Below are positions 13,201 through 25,718 of a DNA stretch of 64,000 nt, piece by piece. The stretch covers positions 18,770 to 82,769 of the forward strand of contig RCAB01000281.1 in NCBI GenBank assembly GCA_003640385.1, read 5' to 3'. The notes under the pieces are model-generated. The model made no database searches and had not been told where the DNA came from. It saw only the letters and a list, made by a program, of their open reading frames with translations. The position numbers and the translations under genes were made by a program. Origin of the DNA: Setaria digitata (taxonomy: Eukaryota > Nematoda > Chromadorea > Rhabditida > Setariidae). How positions within the stretch are numbered: position 1 is the stretch's first letter; every line of letters begins with the position of its first letter.

Positions 13201-16200
13201 TCATTTAGCTTGTGCAGTAGTGGATCTGATTGATGTACAACTTTCAACTGTAGTCATATGCATCGAAGACGGATGGGATGCTACTTGTCAACTTACAGCA
13301 CTTTCAGAACTTTTTCTTGATCCCTACTACAGGTAGTCATTTCCTGTTTCCGTCGTTTATTTCCTTTTTTAGGCGAAGGTATCTTAGATTTTATTTCACT
13401 TTTGCTTAATGTATAGGTAGCAAAGATGCTTCAGGACATTCGAGGGATTTCGCGTTTTGGTTGAAAAAGAATGGCTTGCATTTGGGCATCGTTTTTCACA
13501 TCGTCATAACCACTCAGCGGCATCGCAAAGCAGTGGGATCGCACCAATGTTCTTATTATTTTTAGATGCTGTGCATCAAGTATGTTGTTATACTGATAAA
13601 AGTCCTACGAAATGCAGAGACAATTAAAACAAATTATTTTGATATAAAGTAGATCAGTAAATTGAAAATGCACTTTTCAGACTTGGGAACAGTATCCATC
13701 AGCATTTGAATTCAATGATTTCTATCTTCGTTTCCTTGCTTATCATTCTACATCTGCATGTTTTCGCACATTTTTGCATGACTCGGAAGCGGAGCGAATC
13801 AAGTTTGATTCACTTACCTTATCAACAGGAGAACCGCGGATCGCATCACTGTGGACATACATTGATGAAAAACGTTGCGGGTAAGCAGTGCCGTAAATTG
13901 TACATGCATGCTGCAGATGTGTTCTTTGCAACCTTCCAGGTGCTCTTTCAGGTCGTCTTTGTTCGATAATTTCATGTATGTGGCTGAGATGCACACTGTT
14001 TTGCGACCACAGTCAAGCATTGCCAGCATAACCGTGTGGCCTTTCTACTGTGAAGACCATTTAGCACATGGCTCGCCCTACGATATCGGTAAATTTCAGA
14101 ATACTTCCACTTTTCAAACTATCATATTCGAATACCTTTGCAGCTTAAGCATAGTCTTGAGCAGTTCGTTAGATATTTTTGATAGCTTCATTATGTTTTC
14201 TTCGACATAGAGCACTAAATTTGCTTATTTTTGCAGAAAAAAAAAGGTTTTGTTTGTAGAGATAGCTGAATTGGAACAGCAGCAGCGTGAGGATGAACAT
14301 CAAGAATCGTTGGTTGAAGTTGGGGCTTCAGTTTCTATGTCAAGGAGATTACTGGATGCGAATTATCGTTGTACACATTTTCTACTTCTCGATTCGTTCT
14401 CATCCTTAGTTGAGGTAATGATGAAAATTGTCTTATAATGAGTTGTCATCAGTAGAAAATGGTTGATGAGAATATTTCCGGAATAAAAAAACAATCAGCT
14501 TTAGAAATTTTTCGATATCTTTTATAGAGATTTACCCGACTACGTCCACTTCTAACTGGTGATGATGAGAAAACTGTGGAATCATGGCATATGTTGATTG
14601 CAGCAGCGAACGATCGTGCAACGCAGATTTCACATTTCCAGGTTGAATTTTCAAGGGTTTTCAGTTTAGTAGTCTCAAATAAAATTAGTGAAATATTTTT
14701 CTTCTTTCACTACCTTTCTCTCCCATATTAATCTTATGTGACTGCCAACAGCTATCAGCTCATTACTTAAGGAAAAAAGCTTTTGAAAGAATTTCGTCAT
14801 CGAATTTTGATTTGTTGGAGCTTTTTCACTGTTTTTTTTTTTTTTTTTTTTGACTTTAGAAAAGTATAGAGAGATAAGCAGTGTATTATTTTGATTTGTC
14901 TTGAAAATGTTGCAGCATGATGAAGATGCAAGTGCCGTAAGTATTTGGCATCGCTACGTGCAAAGAGCTGTTCAAAAGAAAGAAACTGTCAAGCTTTTAC
15001 TACATGGTATATCTCGGCAGCAGAGTTCTTCACGACTAAGGGATAGCACGGCAAGCACGTAAGTCATTAATGTGCTTTTTATCGAGAAGCATTACTTGAA
15101 AATACTTTAGTAGTTCGGGAAAGTGCTTTTTTGATACTTTTTCGTTGCATTTTCTCTGCTGGAAAAAAGACGTTTTGTGATTATTGATCATGTCCAGTAA
15201 CTTGCTGGAATATGGGCACACCCTGAACTAGGTCATTGTTAACTGCGTAGTTTTATGTGCCTTCTAATTAGTAATTAATGAAGTGCTCTGAGCAGATAGT
15301 TAAATTCATTTTCTTAAGTATAGATGTAAAATGTTAAAAAAAGTTTTCAGAAGTTCGGGTCATCATTTCATTACGCAGCAGGTCACTCCTGGAGATGCAT
15401 GTGCAGTATGCCATCAAAATGTTCCAGGTGTTGTAGTTCGTACAGGTCCTATTTTTGCACCTTTTCTATTAGTTTAATATTACTTAAACTCCGCTGTTCT
15501 TAGCAAATTTTTAAAAACTTTCCGCAAGTATATGTATTTTTCAGTTCATCGCTGTTTGGGATGCGGTATGGTTTGTCATGAAAAATGCTCCGCTCTAGTG
15601 TCTTCTACTTGTCCTAATGCAGAGGAGAAGCGCATAGTAGTAGCGACGAAATGTGATATTCCATCAGTTTCAAAACGCGCTGCAACTTATACAGGTCCAC
15701 TTTCCCTTCAAGATTATTGAGATTGGTTTAAGAGTTTCTTTTGCATAAGTCCTATTCAGGTGCTTGTGGCGTTGAAATATAACAGGTCGGTTTCTTTTTC
15801 GTAAAGCGAAAATTTTGGCAATTTTTACGAGATGGTCAGTCTTTGTGAAGGAATCGACATTTTACAATCAGTACAAATAATGGGCTGTACAAATAATTCA
15901 CAGCGTAATTTTTTTTGTACTGTTATTCTAGATAATTTTGAGATTGCAGCAGATACAAGGACATTAACGATGAGTGCAAGTTATCCTCATGCTGGTGCTA
16001 CCTACAGTGGATTTTTAATGAAGAAAGGTGCTACATTTAAAATGTGGAAACCGCGGTGGTTCGTCTTGGACTCAAATAGACATCAGGTGCTGTCCTTTGT
16101 ATTTTATAGTCTTTTTCTCTTTTTAAGCTTGCACCTTTTTTTTTCACTTAGAAAATCGAAAATCCCTTCATCACACAAATTTTTTAGTTGAGATACTATG

Positions 16201-16578
16201 AGAATGAAACGGACATGAACTGTCGTGGTGTCATTGATTTGGCTGACGTTAAATCTGTCGAAATAGCTCCCAGCCACACTCTGAGGAAACCACTTCTCGA
16301 GGTATGTTCGTGGATTTTTCTGCGAAGGATTTTTTTCCTGGTCGTGAAGATTTTGTGATTTATTGCAAATGGGACTTATAAATTTCAATAACGTTTAGCA
16401 TGTGGCTCAAGTTTCTTTGAACTCTAACAACTATGTTTTTTAGTAAAATTTTGTTTATTTGTGAGAATTATACATCATTCAGGTTCGTACCACAAGACGA
16501 GTGTATTCATTACTTGCTGATACGAAAGCTGACGCTGATTTGTGGTTAGAGAAGATTTTAGCTTCTTTACATGACTAA
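4264..16578 (+). CDS. mtm-5: MTM-5/SBF (MTMR5/13) pseudophosphatase and DENN-type Rab GEF
   Basis: Large scaffold: DENN proteins of this family act as Rab exchange factors, and the inactive myotubularin part pairs with active phosphoinositide 3-phosphatases. Exons: 4264-4339, 4588-4670, 5015-5125, 5408-5533, 5677-5887, 6044-6179, 6351-6570, 6643-6720, 6815-7057, 7276-7374, 7497-7598, 7756-7950, 8088-8240, 8447-8515, 8634-8804, 8956-9096, 9530-9756, 9878-10025, 10241-10439, 10566-10726, 10825-11009, 11169-11338, 11440-11566, 11936-12218, 12380-12611, 12686-12837, 12928-13101, 13187-13332, 13435-13579, 13681-13880, 13952-14088, 14237-14414, 14528-14641, 14916-15058, 15351-15445, 15545-15694, 15950-16086, 16188-16301, 16483-16578. 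About 1,975 residues (human relatives about 1,850). Start [20 protein letters not shown] matches the family RLxDYxVVxG opening. Order: DENN (about 1-560), GRAM (about 865-1045), dead phosphatase (about 1045-1620), C1 (about 1780-1860), PH (about 1865-1975, WKPRWFVLD). All phases agree except one base at 14237-14245. Confidence 0.93.
13187..13332 (+). other. mtm-5: Inactivated P-loop exon of the MTM-5 phosphatase domain
   Basis: The exon reads ...[16 protein letters not shown]... Active myotubularins carry HCSDGWDRT. With DGWD as the anchor, the catalytic Cys is replaced by Ile and the catalytic Arg by Ala, so no 3-phosphatase chemistry is expected. Human MTMR5/13 are dead at the same positions (family knowledge), so this is the conserved state of the subfamily and not a new lesion. 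Flanking splice sites are normal: TTTCAG before 13187 and AG/GTAGTC after 13332. Confidence 0.9.
15351..15694 (+). other. mtm-5: C1 (phorbol-ester/DAG-type) zinc finger of MTM-5, split over two exons
   Basis: Exons 15351-15445 and 15545-15694 join in phase to give GHHFITQQ...[12 protein letters not shown]...[23 protein letters not shown]. This provides the His, six Cys and second His spacing of a C1 domain (H...CxxC...CxxC....HxxC.......C). It sits between the phosphatase part and the C-terminal PH domain. From memory the human proteins lack an obvious C1 at this place, so it may be an invertebrate feature of the family. Whether it binds diacylglycerol is not predictable here. Confidence 0.85.
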
Positions 16579-19500
16579 TGACTATTGAAAGGTAGGTCTG
16601 TTTATTTATTTTAATTGTTTTATACTTGGCTTGTATGTATTTCTTTCATGTTTCATGAGCCAGTGCTTCTCTGCTTAATATCAGTAACTGGAGATGTTCA
16701 TTCACTCATTTAGTATGTCTAACGAATATAGTGCGACATCGTCCCAAACAGGCCTTCGACGAGTTTCCTATAGAGACTAACAGCACAAATTGTAAAGTGT
16801 TTTCCTTTAATTTATATATTGGTTGAAATCTTCGTGCTCGTACTAATTGATCTTCATCTCTGATGCCAGTTCGTTGCCAGTTTTTGACTTTTCGAGGTTA
16901 ATTTTTTAATGCATTACTTTAACTTTTTTTTTTTGTTACAATAATCTCTTGTGTGCCATTTATATTGTTTTTTTGTTTCTTTTTTGTTTTTTTTTTGTTT
17001 TTCTTTTGTTTTTGTTTTTGTTTTTTTTGTTTTTTTTTTTTTGTATTTCCTCTCATATTTAAAATTCTAGTTTATTTTTTTAATTGGAAATATACAAAAT
17101 TGAACGATTTCATAGCATGAAATCTTTTAGTACAAAAAAGATCCTTCTTTTTCTAATACCTTTGTATTTTTTACACAGCCCAGATGTGTGGCGTTTTTAG
17201 AAATAGATGACTTGAAATATGTAATTTTGTTATGTTTCTGGCCATTTCTATCCTGCTTTTTTCTGACTAGTTTTCTTCTCTGTTTCTGAACTAAGTGTTT
17301 TAAAAATACTTAGAAAGTGTAAAAATACTTTGAATTTGTTCCCCAGTTGTGAATAGCTTTAGTGATCAAATAAGAAATATATTATGACGATCATGTGAAG
17401 ATCAATTTTCGACCAAATAAATAGTAGTCGAATATAAAATAATTTCAATGAAATACTGTGTAAAAAAATGAGTTAACTAAATGTGTGTTTTCTTTTTCTC
17501 TTTTTCCTTTTAAATTGCATTTACTGTGATTTCTCAGATTACTGGATCTTTTAAGTTGAACTGCATTGTGTTAAAGTTCAATATTTCAGTTTTAAATGTT
17601 CGTATGCATTTATTAAATTCTCTGAAGTAGCTAACAAAACTTGAATTCTGTTTTATTTATTCATGGCAATAAATATGAGCAATATTTCACGCTAAGCAAC
17701 CCAAAAAATGTAGTCTGCGAATCATTTATAAATGAAGCTAATGAAATGAAGAAAGTAGTGACGTTTTTGCATGATGTTTTCATCTAACTTGATTGTTTTC
17801 ATATGTGGTATATTTGGAACTTAGAATTTTTGTTACATAATTTTTGCAAAAGTATTAAATGAAATTTAGAAAAAGCGTTTTGGTGTAGTTCTGCAACAAT
17901 AAAAAGATTTTAAGTTGAATTTGATCATTATTAAATATTACTTAACAGTGCAAGGAAGTCTAATATTTTTTTCGTGTTAATAATCATGTGAAAGATAATC
18001 ACAGTAAATAAATTCGTTAGAGTCATCTAAGGTCTATCATCGTCAAATAAGAATGGTAGTGATTAGTGCAGTAATGAACCATTAATATGAAATAAAAACT
18101 TTACTGATAATGTCATGGAACGTAAAGTATGCATGCATATTTTTTTACCTGTACTGAGGAAATGTAAATAGAAAAGAATCTAACGATTATTGTGGTAAGA
18201 GCAACTTCATTAGCTGTTAATGTTAATCATTTTACAATCAAAGTAAATTTTACTTAATCAAATATCGAAGAACTGATTGGGAGTTCCTTTTTATCATTCT
18301 GGTAAAATATCGTTGCTCTATTAAAGGTACATTATACTCAAAATTATCTAAGGGAAAAGAATGCCGAAAATTAAGTAAAAATTAACGTAAACATCAGCAA
18401 ATTTTTCTTTGCCCAGCTTTTGCAAATATCTTCTGACAGTAAATATCCCACGCCCATTTCAGATCTGTGGTCACTCATTGATTCTACTTCTTTGCAAGGA
18501 TCGACTTGATCCTTAAATTTGATCAGATTGTTTTAAAGTTTCCGACACCCAATAATGAAAGTGTATTCGAAGCTGAAGGTATCAAGTTTTTGATAACAAA
18601 TTTTATGTCAAAATTAGAAGCACAATTTGAAATTCAATTTTAGTCGGTTGTATCAAATAATTTTTGAAAAAGAAGTTATATTTCCGGATTTTTTACTGGC
18701 ATTTCATGACAGTAACAGGATCAGAAGTTGGATAATATATATTATCAAATCGATTTCAAGTATAAGATTTTTTGTTTTATCATGTTTCTTTAAAGAGAAA
18801 TTCTGTTGTGAGGTCATTTTATGATACTCATTAAAATTTAAAATGGAGTAGTAATTATTCAGAATTGAGCAAACAAAAAAGTATTAGTCTGATATGGAAT
18901 AAATTTTTGATGAATTTTTTACTTTTGATTTTATCAAATATAAATAATGTCCAGTCTTTTGGATATATCAAAATCCTCTCATTTTTCTTAAATTAAAATT
19001 ATAAGATTAAAAACACTGCACTATGGAAAGTTCATATGAATAGAGTAATATATTTATTTATTTTTTGTTTATACAGCAATATATTTAATTTAATACATTT
19101 AACGTATATATATTTATATATATAATATTATATATATAATTATTTTAAAAAAAATTTTAAAAAAATTATTTAACGTACATATATATATATATATATATAT
19201 NTGTACGTTAAATAATTTTTTCTTGAATTTCATATATATACATATATGAAATTCAAGAAAAAATTCGATCGTAAAGAAAGAATTTCCATATTATGTATTA
19301 AATATTTTACAATTATTTGAAAAGGAGATAGCTTTTGAAAATAATATAAAAAAAGCCGTAAAGCTAAGAAACAAAATTAGCCCAAACAAGTCGTTGTAAG
19401 AATAAATTAATTTCCAAATTTTTTTTTTTTTTTTCAAAAATTATCACGTATAGGATAATTTTCGATTTTTTGAAAATGAAATCAAAAAAAATGGACTGAT

Positions 19501-21092
19501 TTTGGAAACAATTAATGTAATATTTGATGGACATGTTCAGTGACCTCTAGAACAAATGTATAACTAAGATTAATTAATAAATAATCTATAAACAAAATAA
19601 AAAGAGAAAAACTAAAATTTACTCTATCATTTTGTCGTTTGACTTTAAAAACGTATTTTATTGTGTATTTTATAGTTTTAAACTTCGAAAAATATGTTTG
19701 TTTGACTTCAGTGGATTAGCAATACAGTCTAACTTGTATGGATTGCACTACTAGTCTAATTCGTCAGTGGGCATATAAAAGGACCAAGTGAATTTCAAAC
19801 AAAGTGGCTGATTGTAATTAGAATACTATTTTCGTTTTTTCTTTTTTTGTTTTACTGTTAATACTATTCAATATTAGTTGGAGGTTGTTGCTAGAGTATG
19901 ATATCAATCATTTAAATATTGTGTGATTGGTTTTATAAAGTAATAAGTGCAACTGAAAGTGACAAGTCTAAATGTTTCGATTAAAATTATTTAAATTTTC
20001 AAAAAAAAAAAAAAAAAGGATTCACAATTGATAATGAGTATCATGAGGTTCCCACAATGAATTTTCTTTTCCTTTTTAAATAAATACCAAAGAATGTTTT
20101 AATGCTTGAAATCGACTCTTATTTTATTTATATGTTATAAGCATTTGAATACAAAAATGAATTTAAATTTTCATTTACAGATAGCAGCTGTAAATATATT
20201 TTCTTTTTAAATTAATCCACAATAAACTGACCCGGCCATGACCTCTATTATGTCTACCGTTGCTTTGCAGCTTCTGTCCGTTTTACGGATCTTTTCAAGC
20301 TGGCATAAAGTTCAAATTTAGTTCGAAACAATCATATATCCATTATGAAATTGCTATTGCTAAAGCAAAATTTTCAACCACTCGTCAATTAAGCCTTTTG
20401 TTTTGCTAAGCAGACAGTTTAACTTTCAGATTTACCAGATGAAATTAAAGTATTCCCATCACATAGACGGAAAAGAAATGGCTTGTGATTAATTTATATT
20501 CTGTAATTTGAAATTCAATTCTGTTGAAAAACAGATCAGAGAAAAATGACTTTGCATCAAAAATAAAGTCAAAAAGAATTAGCCATAGTTTGTGGCAAGT
20601 GAAGCAATTAAAGAGAAAAAAGATTAAAATTTCAAATGAATGTGTTTAAAGATTTTTAATATTTTTTGCTTAGCTATTTTTGAATGAGAACATAAATTTC
20701 AATTTTCATGAAATGAAACTAACTTATAAATGTAAAACTCTGTACAATGTAAAATGACGGAATCGTGATATTAATCAAATTGAAACGTTTCTGAAGTCAC
20801 CAATCACATCAATAATCCAATGTTTCGGCAATTGAGTTGTTCTTGGCTCGATGTGCTCTTTTTTTTAATAAGAATCCAAAATTTATAATAGGTACCAATA
20901 CAATCATCAAACATGACACTCTTTCTCGGACTACGATCCAACCATGTTTGTTTTAAGCTAAAATTAAAATTGACTAAATTTCAAATTTACAAAGACTAAA
21001 GCTTGCATTCATGAAGTAATAGCTAATTTAATTAGTTAAATGAAAATCTAGGAATTTCTAATGTCAAATTTCAAATATTTCGTTTCAAAAAT
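16579..21092. other. Intergenic, 3' flank of mtm-5 through to LMO gene
   Basis: About 4.5 kb of AT-rich DNA. It holds the mtm-5 3' UTR, T/G-rich runs near 16920-17045, several AATAAA-like hexamers (for example near 17650 and 17898) that could be polyadenylation signals, and the palindromic block around the N at 19201. No open frame here has recognisable protein content; the plus frame at 18627-18824 has no family signature. Confidence 0.6.
19160..19263. repeat. Nested inverted repeats around a single-N gap
   Basis: The arm at 19160-19179 is the exact reverse complement of 19202-19221, with an (AT)n tract and one N (19201) between them. A second perfect 22-bp inverted repeat follows at 19216-19237 and 19242-19263 with a four-base spacer. 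The N marks an assembly junction, so the first palindrome may be real (hard to sequence through) or may come from joining a contig end to its own reverse complement. Confidence 0.8.
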
Positions 21093-22229
21093 TCAAACCG
21101 ATTCGAAATTCTCCAACTGCTCGGTATTTTTGGTGAGCTCAGTTAAACTTTGACTGTTGTATGAAGCTTGATGAAATGCCATGCGCTCTTCGAAATCATA
21201 TTGGCAAAGAATTTTGTTTTCACATAGATAAAACTTATCACCAATGCAAAACCTAAATAATGAAAAAATTTATTTTTTATTGTTCATTAGCTACATTTCA
21301 TGTATGGATTAGATTTTAAAACTTTTTAAAAAATCAAAAAAAAAAAATCATTCTAATCAAATAGTTTACTGCTACATTATGTTTCTGTTGTTATATAGCA
21401 GGAAAAAAAAAAAAAAAACAACGAAACGTTTTGCAAATTTATTCATTTCAGAGAAGTAAAGTAAAATATGATCGTTAGAGTAAAATAAGTAACCGCTGAT
21501 TGCAAGCTTGACATGCGAAACATCGTAAATGATAAACGTTATCTTTGGCTCGCATGACAAGCTCAAATGCTGGGATATTCTTATCACAAGCAGCGCAAGT
21601 ACCCGTTAGACCGAATAGTCGCAAATAATCCCGAGCACACAATATCATGCTTTGTTTGTAGTACAATTTTGATCCAAGCTCACCCAAACGACAAAGACAA
21701 CAAGCACACTGAAATGACACATAAAAACTTTTCAGCTTAATTTAATTAATCTTTTTTTTTTTTTTTTACTCTAATTGGTATTGTATTATTGGGGAGCGAG
21801 CTCAGTGTGCTGAAAAAAAAAAAAGTCGTAAAGAAAGAAGTAGAAAACTGAAATATTATTAATATATTTCAAAAAAAAAGAAAAAATTTCTTATTTCAAA
21901 GTTCCTTATCCTCATTAAATAATTGGATATTTTTAATATTTAAAATGAAAAAAAAAAAAAAAATAAGAAGCGGTGAGCAATATTCGGAAAAAAATTGCTA
22001 ACCCGGATTGCTTCTCTTTCAATTTAAAGTTTTGGATTTACCTTCTATGGCAGTGGTTAAAATAGCAACCTTGTGGATGTGAAACCATGTAGATGTGAAG
22101 GGAACTGTTAGTTAATTTATCAATTAATTAATTAACCTTCAGGCAATCTTCATGCCAAAATTTGCCAACAGCTTGTAACATATATCGATCACGAATTTGA
22201 ACAGAACAGCCAGCGCAAATTGAATTCAT
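21093..22229 (-). CDS. LIM-only protein (LMO1/2/3, rhombotin-like)
   Basis: Two tandem LIM zinc fingers and almost nothing else, as in LMO1/3. Such proteins bind no DNA themselves; they bridge LDB/CLIM and bHLH or GATA factors in nuclear complexes (family knowledge). Exons: 22229-22137 ([27 protein letters not shown]), 21708-21494 ([55 protein letters not shown]), 21252-21093 ([18 protein letters not shown], then TGA). They join in phase to 155 residues, against about 156 for human LMO1. The start at 22229 is chosen for family length. The frame stays open a few codons upstream behind a possible acceptor (ACAAAG near 22244), so an extra 5' exon is possible. Splice sites are otherwise good (TTTCAG; CG/GTTACT; TTTAG). 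Confidence 0.9.
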
Positions 22230-25200
22230 TGGTTTACAAGTTTGGAACTTTGTATAACAAAAAGAACATTATCAAAAATCTAAAATTTTTTAGAATTCCA
22301 TCTTACAAATATATTGTCTGTTGCGTACGTAACGTGTAATAAGACGTAACTGACTATTCCAAAAATGTACTCCATTCAGTAAGTGCTAGAAACGGTTGAA
22401 ACTGTTGCTGAAGTCTAATATGTTACAGCGTTACGATTAATATTGTCCATAAATGCATGAGTTATTTTTTAATTAATTAAGTTTTTATTTCTTATGAAAA
22501 TCAAAAAAAAAAGAAGCATTCGAATTTGGATATTACTACTATATTTATGAGATTAGTTCATAAATTTTTAAATTTCTTGCTTAATTAGGAAATTTTTTAG
22601 ATAAACTGATGAATCTTTTGACTTTTTGCAATCATAAATTCATAATTTAATAAATTGTTTATTACTGTATAAGAATAATTTATAAAAACGGATCGACAAA
22701 GGCTATAGCACAAAGTGGTATCAAAACAAATTGACTTAATGACATGTGTTTTCTTTTTTTTTACATTCAAAATCGAATATTATCAATTTTAATAATTTTA
22801 AGCCTTACATCAGATGACAGTAATGCTTTTAAATAATTGCTTCTCGTCATCTTTTAAATTTGAATAACTAATCATTCGACTTTTTTTTTTTTTTTTTTTT
22901 TTTGCTTCCTCTCTCTCATTCTGATTAGCTTCTATTACAAATTATTAGTTTATTTTCACTCTACTCAATTTATTTTCCTACATCATTTTGAGTAGCATCG
23001 AAAACAATAGTAAATTCAAAACAAGGATAACTGAAATTACTTTACTGATAATTAGTAATATTATACTCATTTGTAGAAATTTCATCATCAGCAATAAAGA
23101 TTAGAAAAAGAAGCAAAAAATAACCACATACATGCTTACTTAGTTATTTATTTGCATACTAGATATAATTTTTGATATTTTTTGCAACAATATCTTTTCA
23201 ATGTCAAAATTCTGATGATATAATATGCGAAACTAATTAATCAATAATTAGCAATATTATTTTCATCTGAAGCAAGTTTAAACTTCATTTTTTATAGATG
23301 ATGATGTTTCAATTCTTAACTGCAAAAAAATTGATGGACAACTAAACAACTAATTACATTAGTATTTTTAGTAAATTACTTAACTATTTTATATATTTAA
23401 TAATTAAGTGGCTTAATTTCTTATTAATTATATTGCTAATGCCAATTTCATTCATTCGATGATCAGCTAAAGCAATTAAGTGAATGAATAAATACAGGAG
23501 TTTTAATATGCAGTGATAAGATGGAAGATGGAAAAGTAAATTTAACACTGACAAAATGATTGCTGATAAAGTATTATTATACATGATTATTAACAAGAAA
23601 TGATCTCGGAATCCTGTTATATGCATAAAGCAGAAGTACTAATAGTAGGGTAAACAACAAATGCGTAAATATTCCAAACGGATTATTGAAATGACTGCGA
23701 TAATTATCAGTTCCTACTAAAGCTTTTTCATTCTATGAAATATTTGTAAATATTTTCATATTTTAGCTATGAAATATTTGAAATATTTTTAGAAATGCAC
23801 AAAAAATTTTAGTAAATGATCAGAAAATTACATCTATGAAATATAACTTTCAATGTTGCTGTTGGGAAAATGATAAGTATAAATGCATTAATATCGAAAA
23901 ATGATGATCTTAAATAAATTGATTGCTTTAACAATAATTTGAGATTTAAAATTACCTTATTTGGCGCATACGAATAAATATTATTTTACTCTAATTTAAA
24001 TGCATTTAAGTGCAATTTAATTAAACTTAGTTTATTTGAACTTAATTAAATAAAATTAAGCTAGATTTTCCAGAATTTCCATATTAGAATTGATTTTTTT
24101 TTTATTGTTTTCGATGATGAATGTAGTATTATTAGTGTGATTTAATTTATTTTTCCTTTTTACTATTAGCAATGCTTCTGTGAATTTTAAGCAGTGTATT
24201 AAAATATTACTCGGATAGAATGAAATTGATTAAAACAGAATAATTTGATATGAAATCAAATGATAAATTGACATTTAATAAGATATCTGCAATGTAATGG
24301 CTCATTAAGTATCAGCTAAGCTTTTAGAGTACCTTTTTTTAAGCTACCTATTAAATATCAGTTAATCAAGGAAACATAATAGCCTTAAATCTCACGCTTT
24401 AGCATAATGGGGCAAGCTTATTAGTTTGGTTTGTGCAAAAATACTAATTGAAAAATTTTTGTTGTTGAGGCGAGAAAAATGTAATCGAGGAGAGAAAAAA
24501 AAAACGAATTGAGGTAGTTAATTGAATTTTCAAGTTTTCGAAATATTTTTCATGATAATTGAATTTCACCTCATTCTATTATATGAACCCGGGTAACTAA
24601 CACCTGAGACTGTGTAAACATACAATAGAAACATTTTACAGCGAAATCTCAAAGTTACAGGTTGATAAAACACTATCGGGTTTAAATTATTCAAAGTTTA
24701 GCTCTTGAATACATTAGATGAAGTAATTTGATAGCATACGATTGCTATCGAGATTGGCTGAAAACGTTTTCAATCTTATCAACTGATTGTCCTATTAGAT
24801 CAAATTTTTCGATCAGTTCGATGAATTTTTTCTGGATTGGATGTAATAATGAATTGGTGAAAAAGAAATACAATTCTCTTTTACTCAATGGAAGCAATTT
24901 TTTACCTAAAAAAATCAGTCATTAGAAAATAAAAAGAAATTTCATATACTAACACGGAAATATTTGATAATCTTTGGCAGTTTTCAGAATCTTTAATTTA
25001 TTTGATCTTCTAAATGCTTCGCTTTGACGATAGCTGTTACTGTAACAAATTTGATTATCTGTTCATTAACATGCTAATTAATGAAATTTTGAAGTCCGGA
25101 ATATTCCCAGAAAAGCAATTAAAAAAAAGTACTAAATCACCAATGATTGCTACTTAAATGCATGGTATTTCAAATGAATGATTTATCTTTGGCTTGAATT

Positions 25201-25675
25201 ACAACAATGCATTTCAAATTATTTGAAAAATTTACATTAAATTAATGAAATTCCTAATTTTGCGATATTTGAAGGCGATTTTTCATTTGGTAAGAATCAA
25301 ATGAAATGAATAAACCATTTGCTAACACTTTTACCAGCAACCAATAAATGAAATGAAAAAATAATGAAGAACAGAAGAGGAAAAAAGTGAAGTTTCTTTC
25401 TTCCTTTTTGAGGAAACAAAAAGAAAAGATAAACGGCATCAAATTAAATAATTGTCGCTACTGATGATGATGAGCACAGATGGAGGCTACTTAGCAAATT
25501 GGATATGGTTGACATTCGAGATGTCCGAGATCCGAGAATGAGTGGAGCAGTTGAATCTAGGGAAGCGCCGAATAAATTATGGAAAAGGAAAAAGAAATTA
25601 ATGAGTTTCGTAAATGCGCTCACCAAATACTTCGCCATGCAAATAATATTTAGGGGAAAAAGGAAGGTGAAGAAG

Positions 25676-25718
25676 GGGGAAGGAGGAGGAGGAGGAGGAG
25701 GAGGAGGAGGAGGAGGAA
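25676..25718. repeat. GGA trinucleotide microsatellite
   Basis: A run of (GGA)n followed by AAAG and a short GAAT repeat. It is purine-rich on the plus strand and outside any supported gene. Confidence 0.9.

Noticed and set aside
13743..14029. Minus-strand frames around 13.7-14.0 kb
   Set aside because: Antisense to mtm-5 exons with clear family content on plus.
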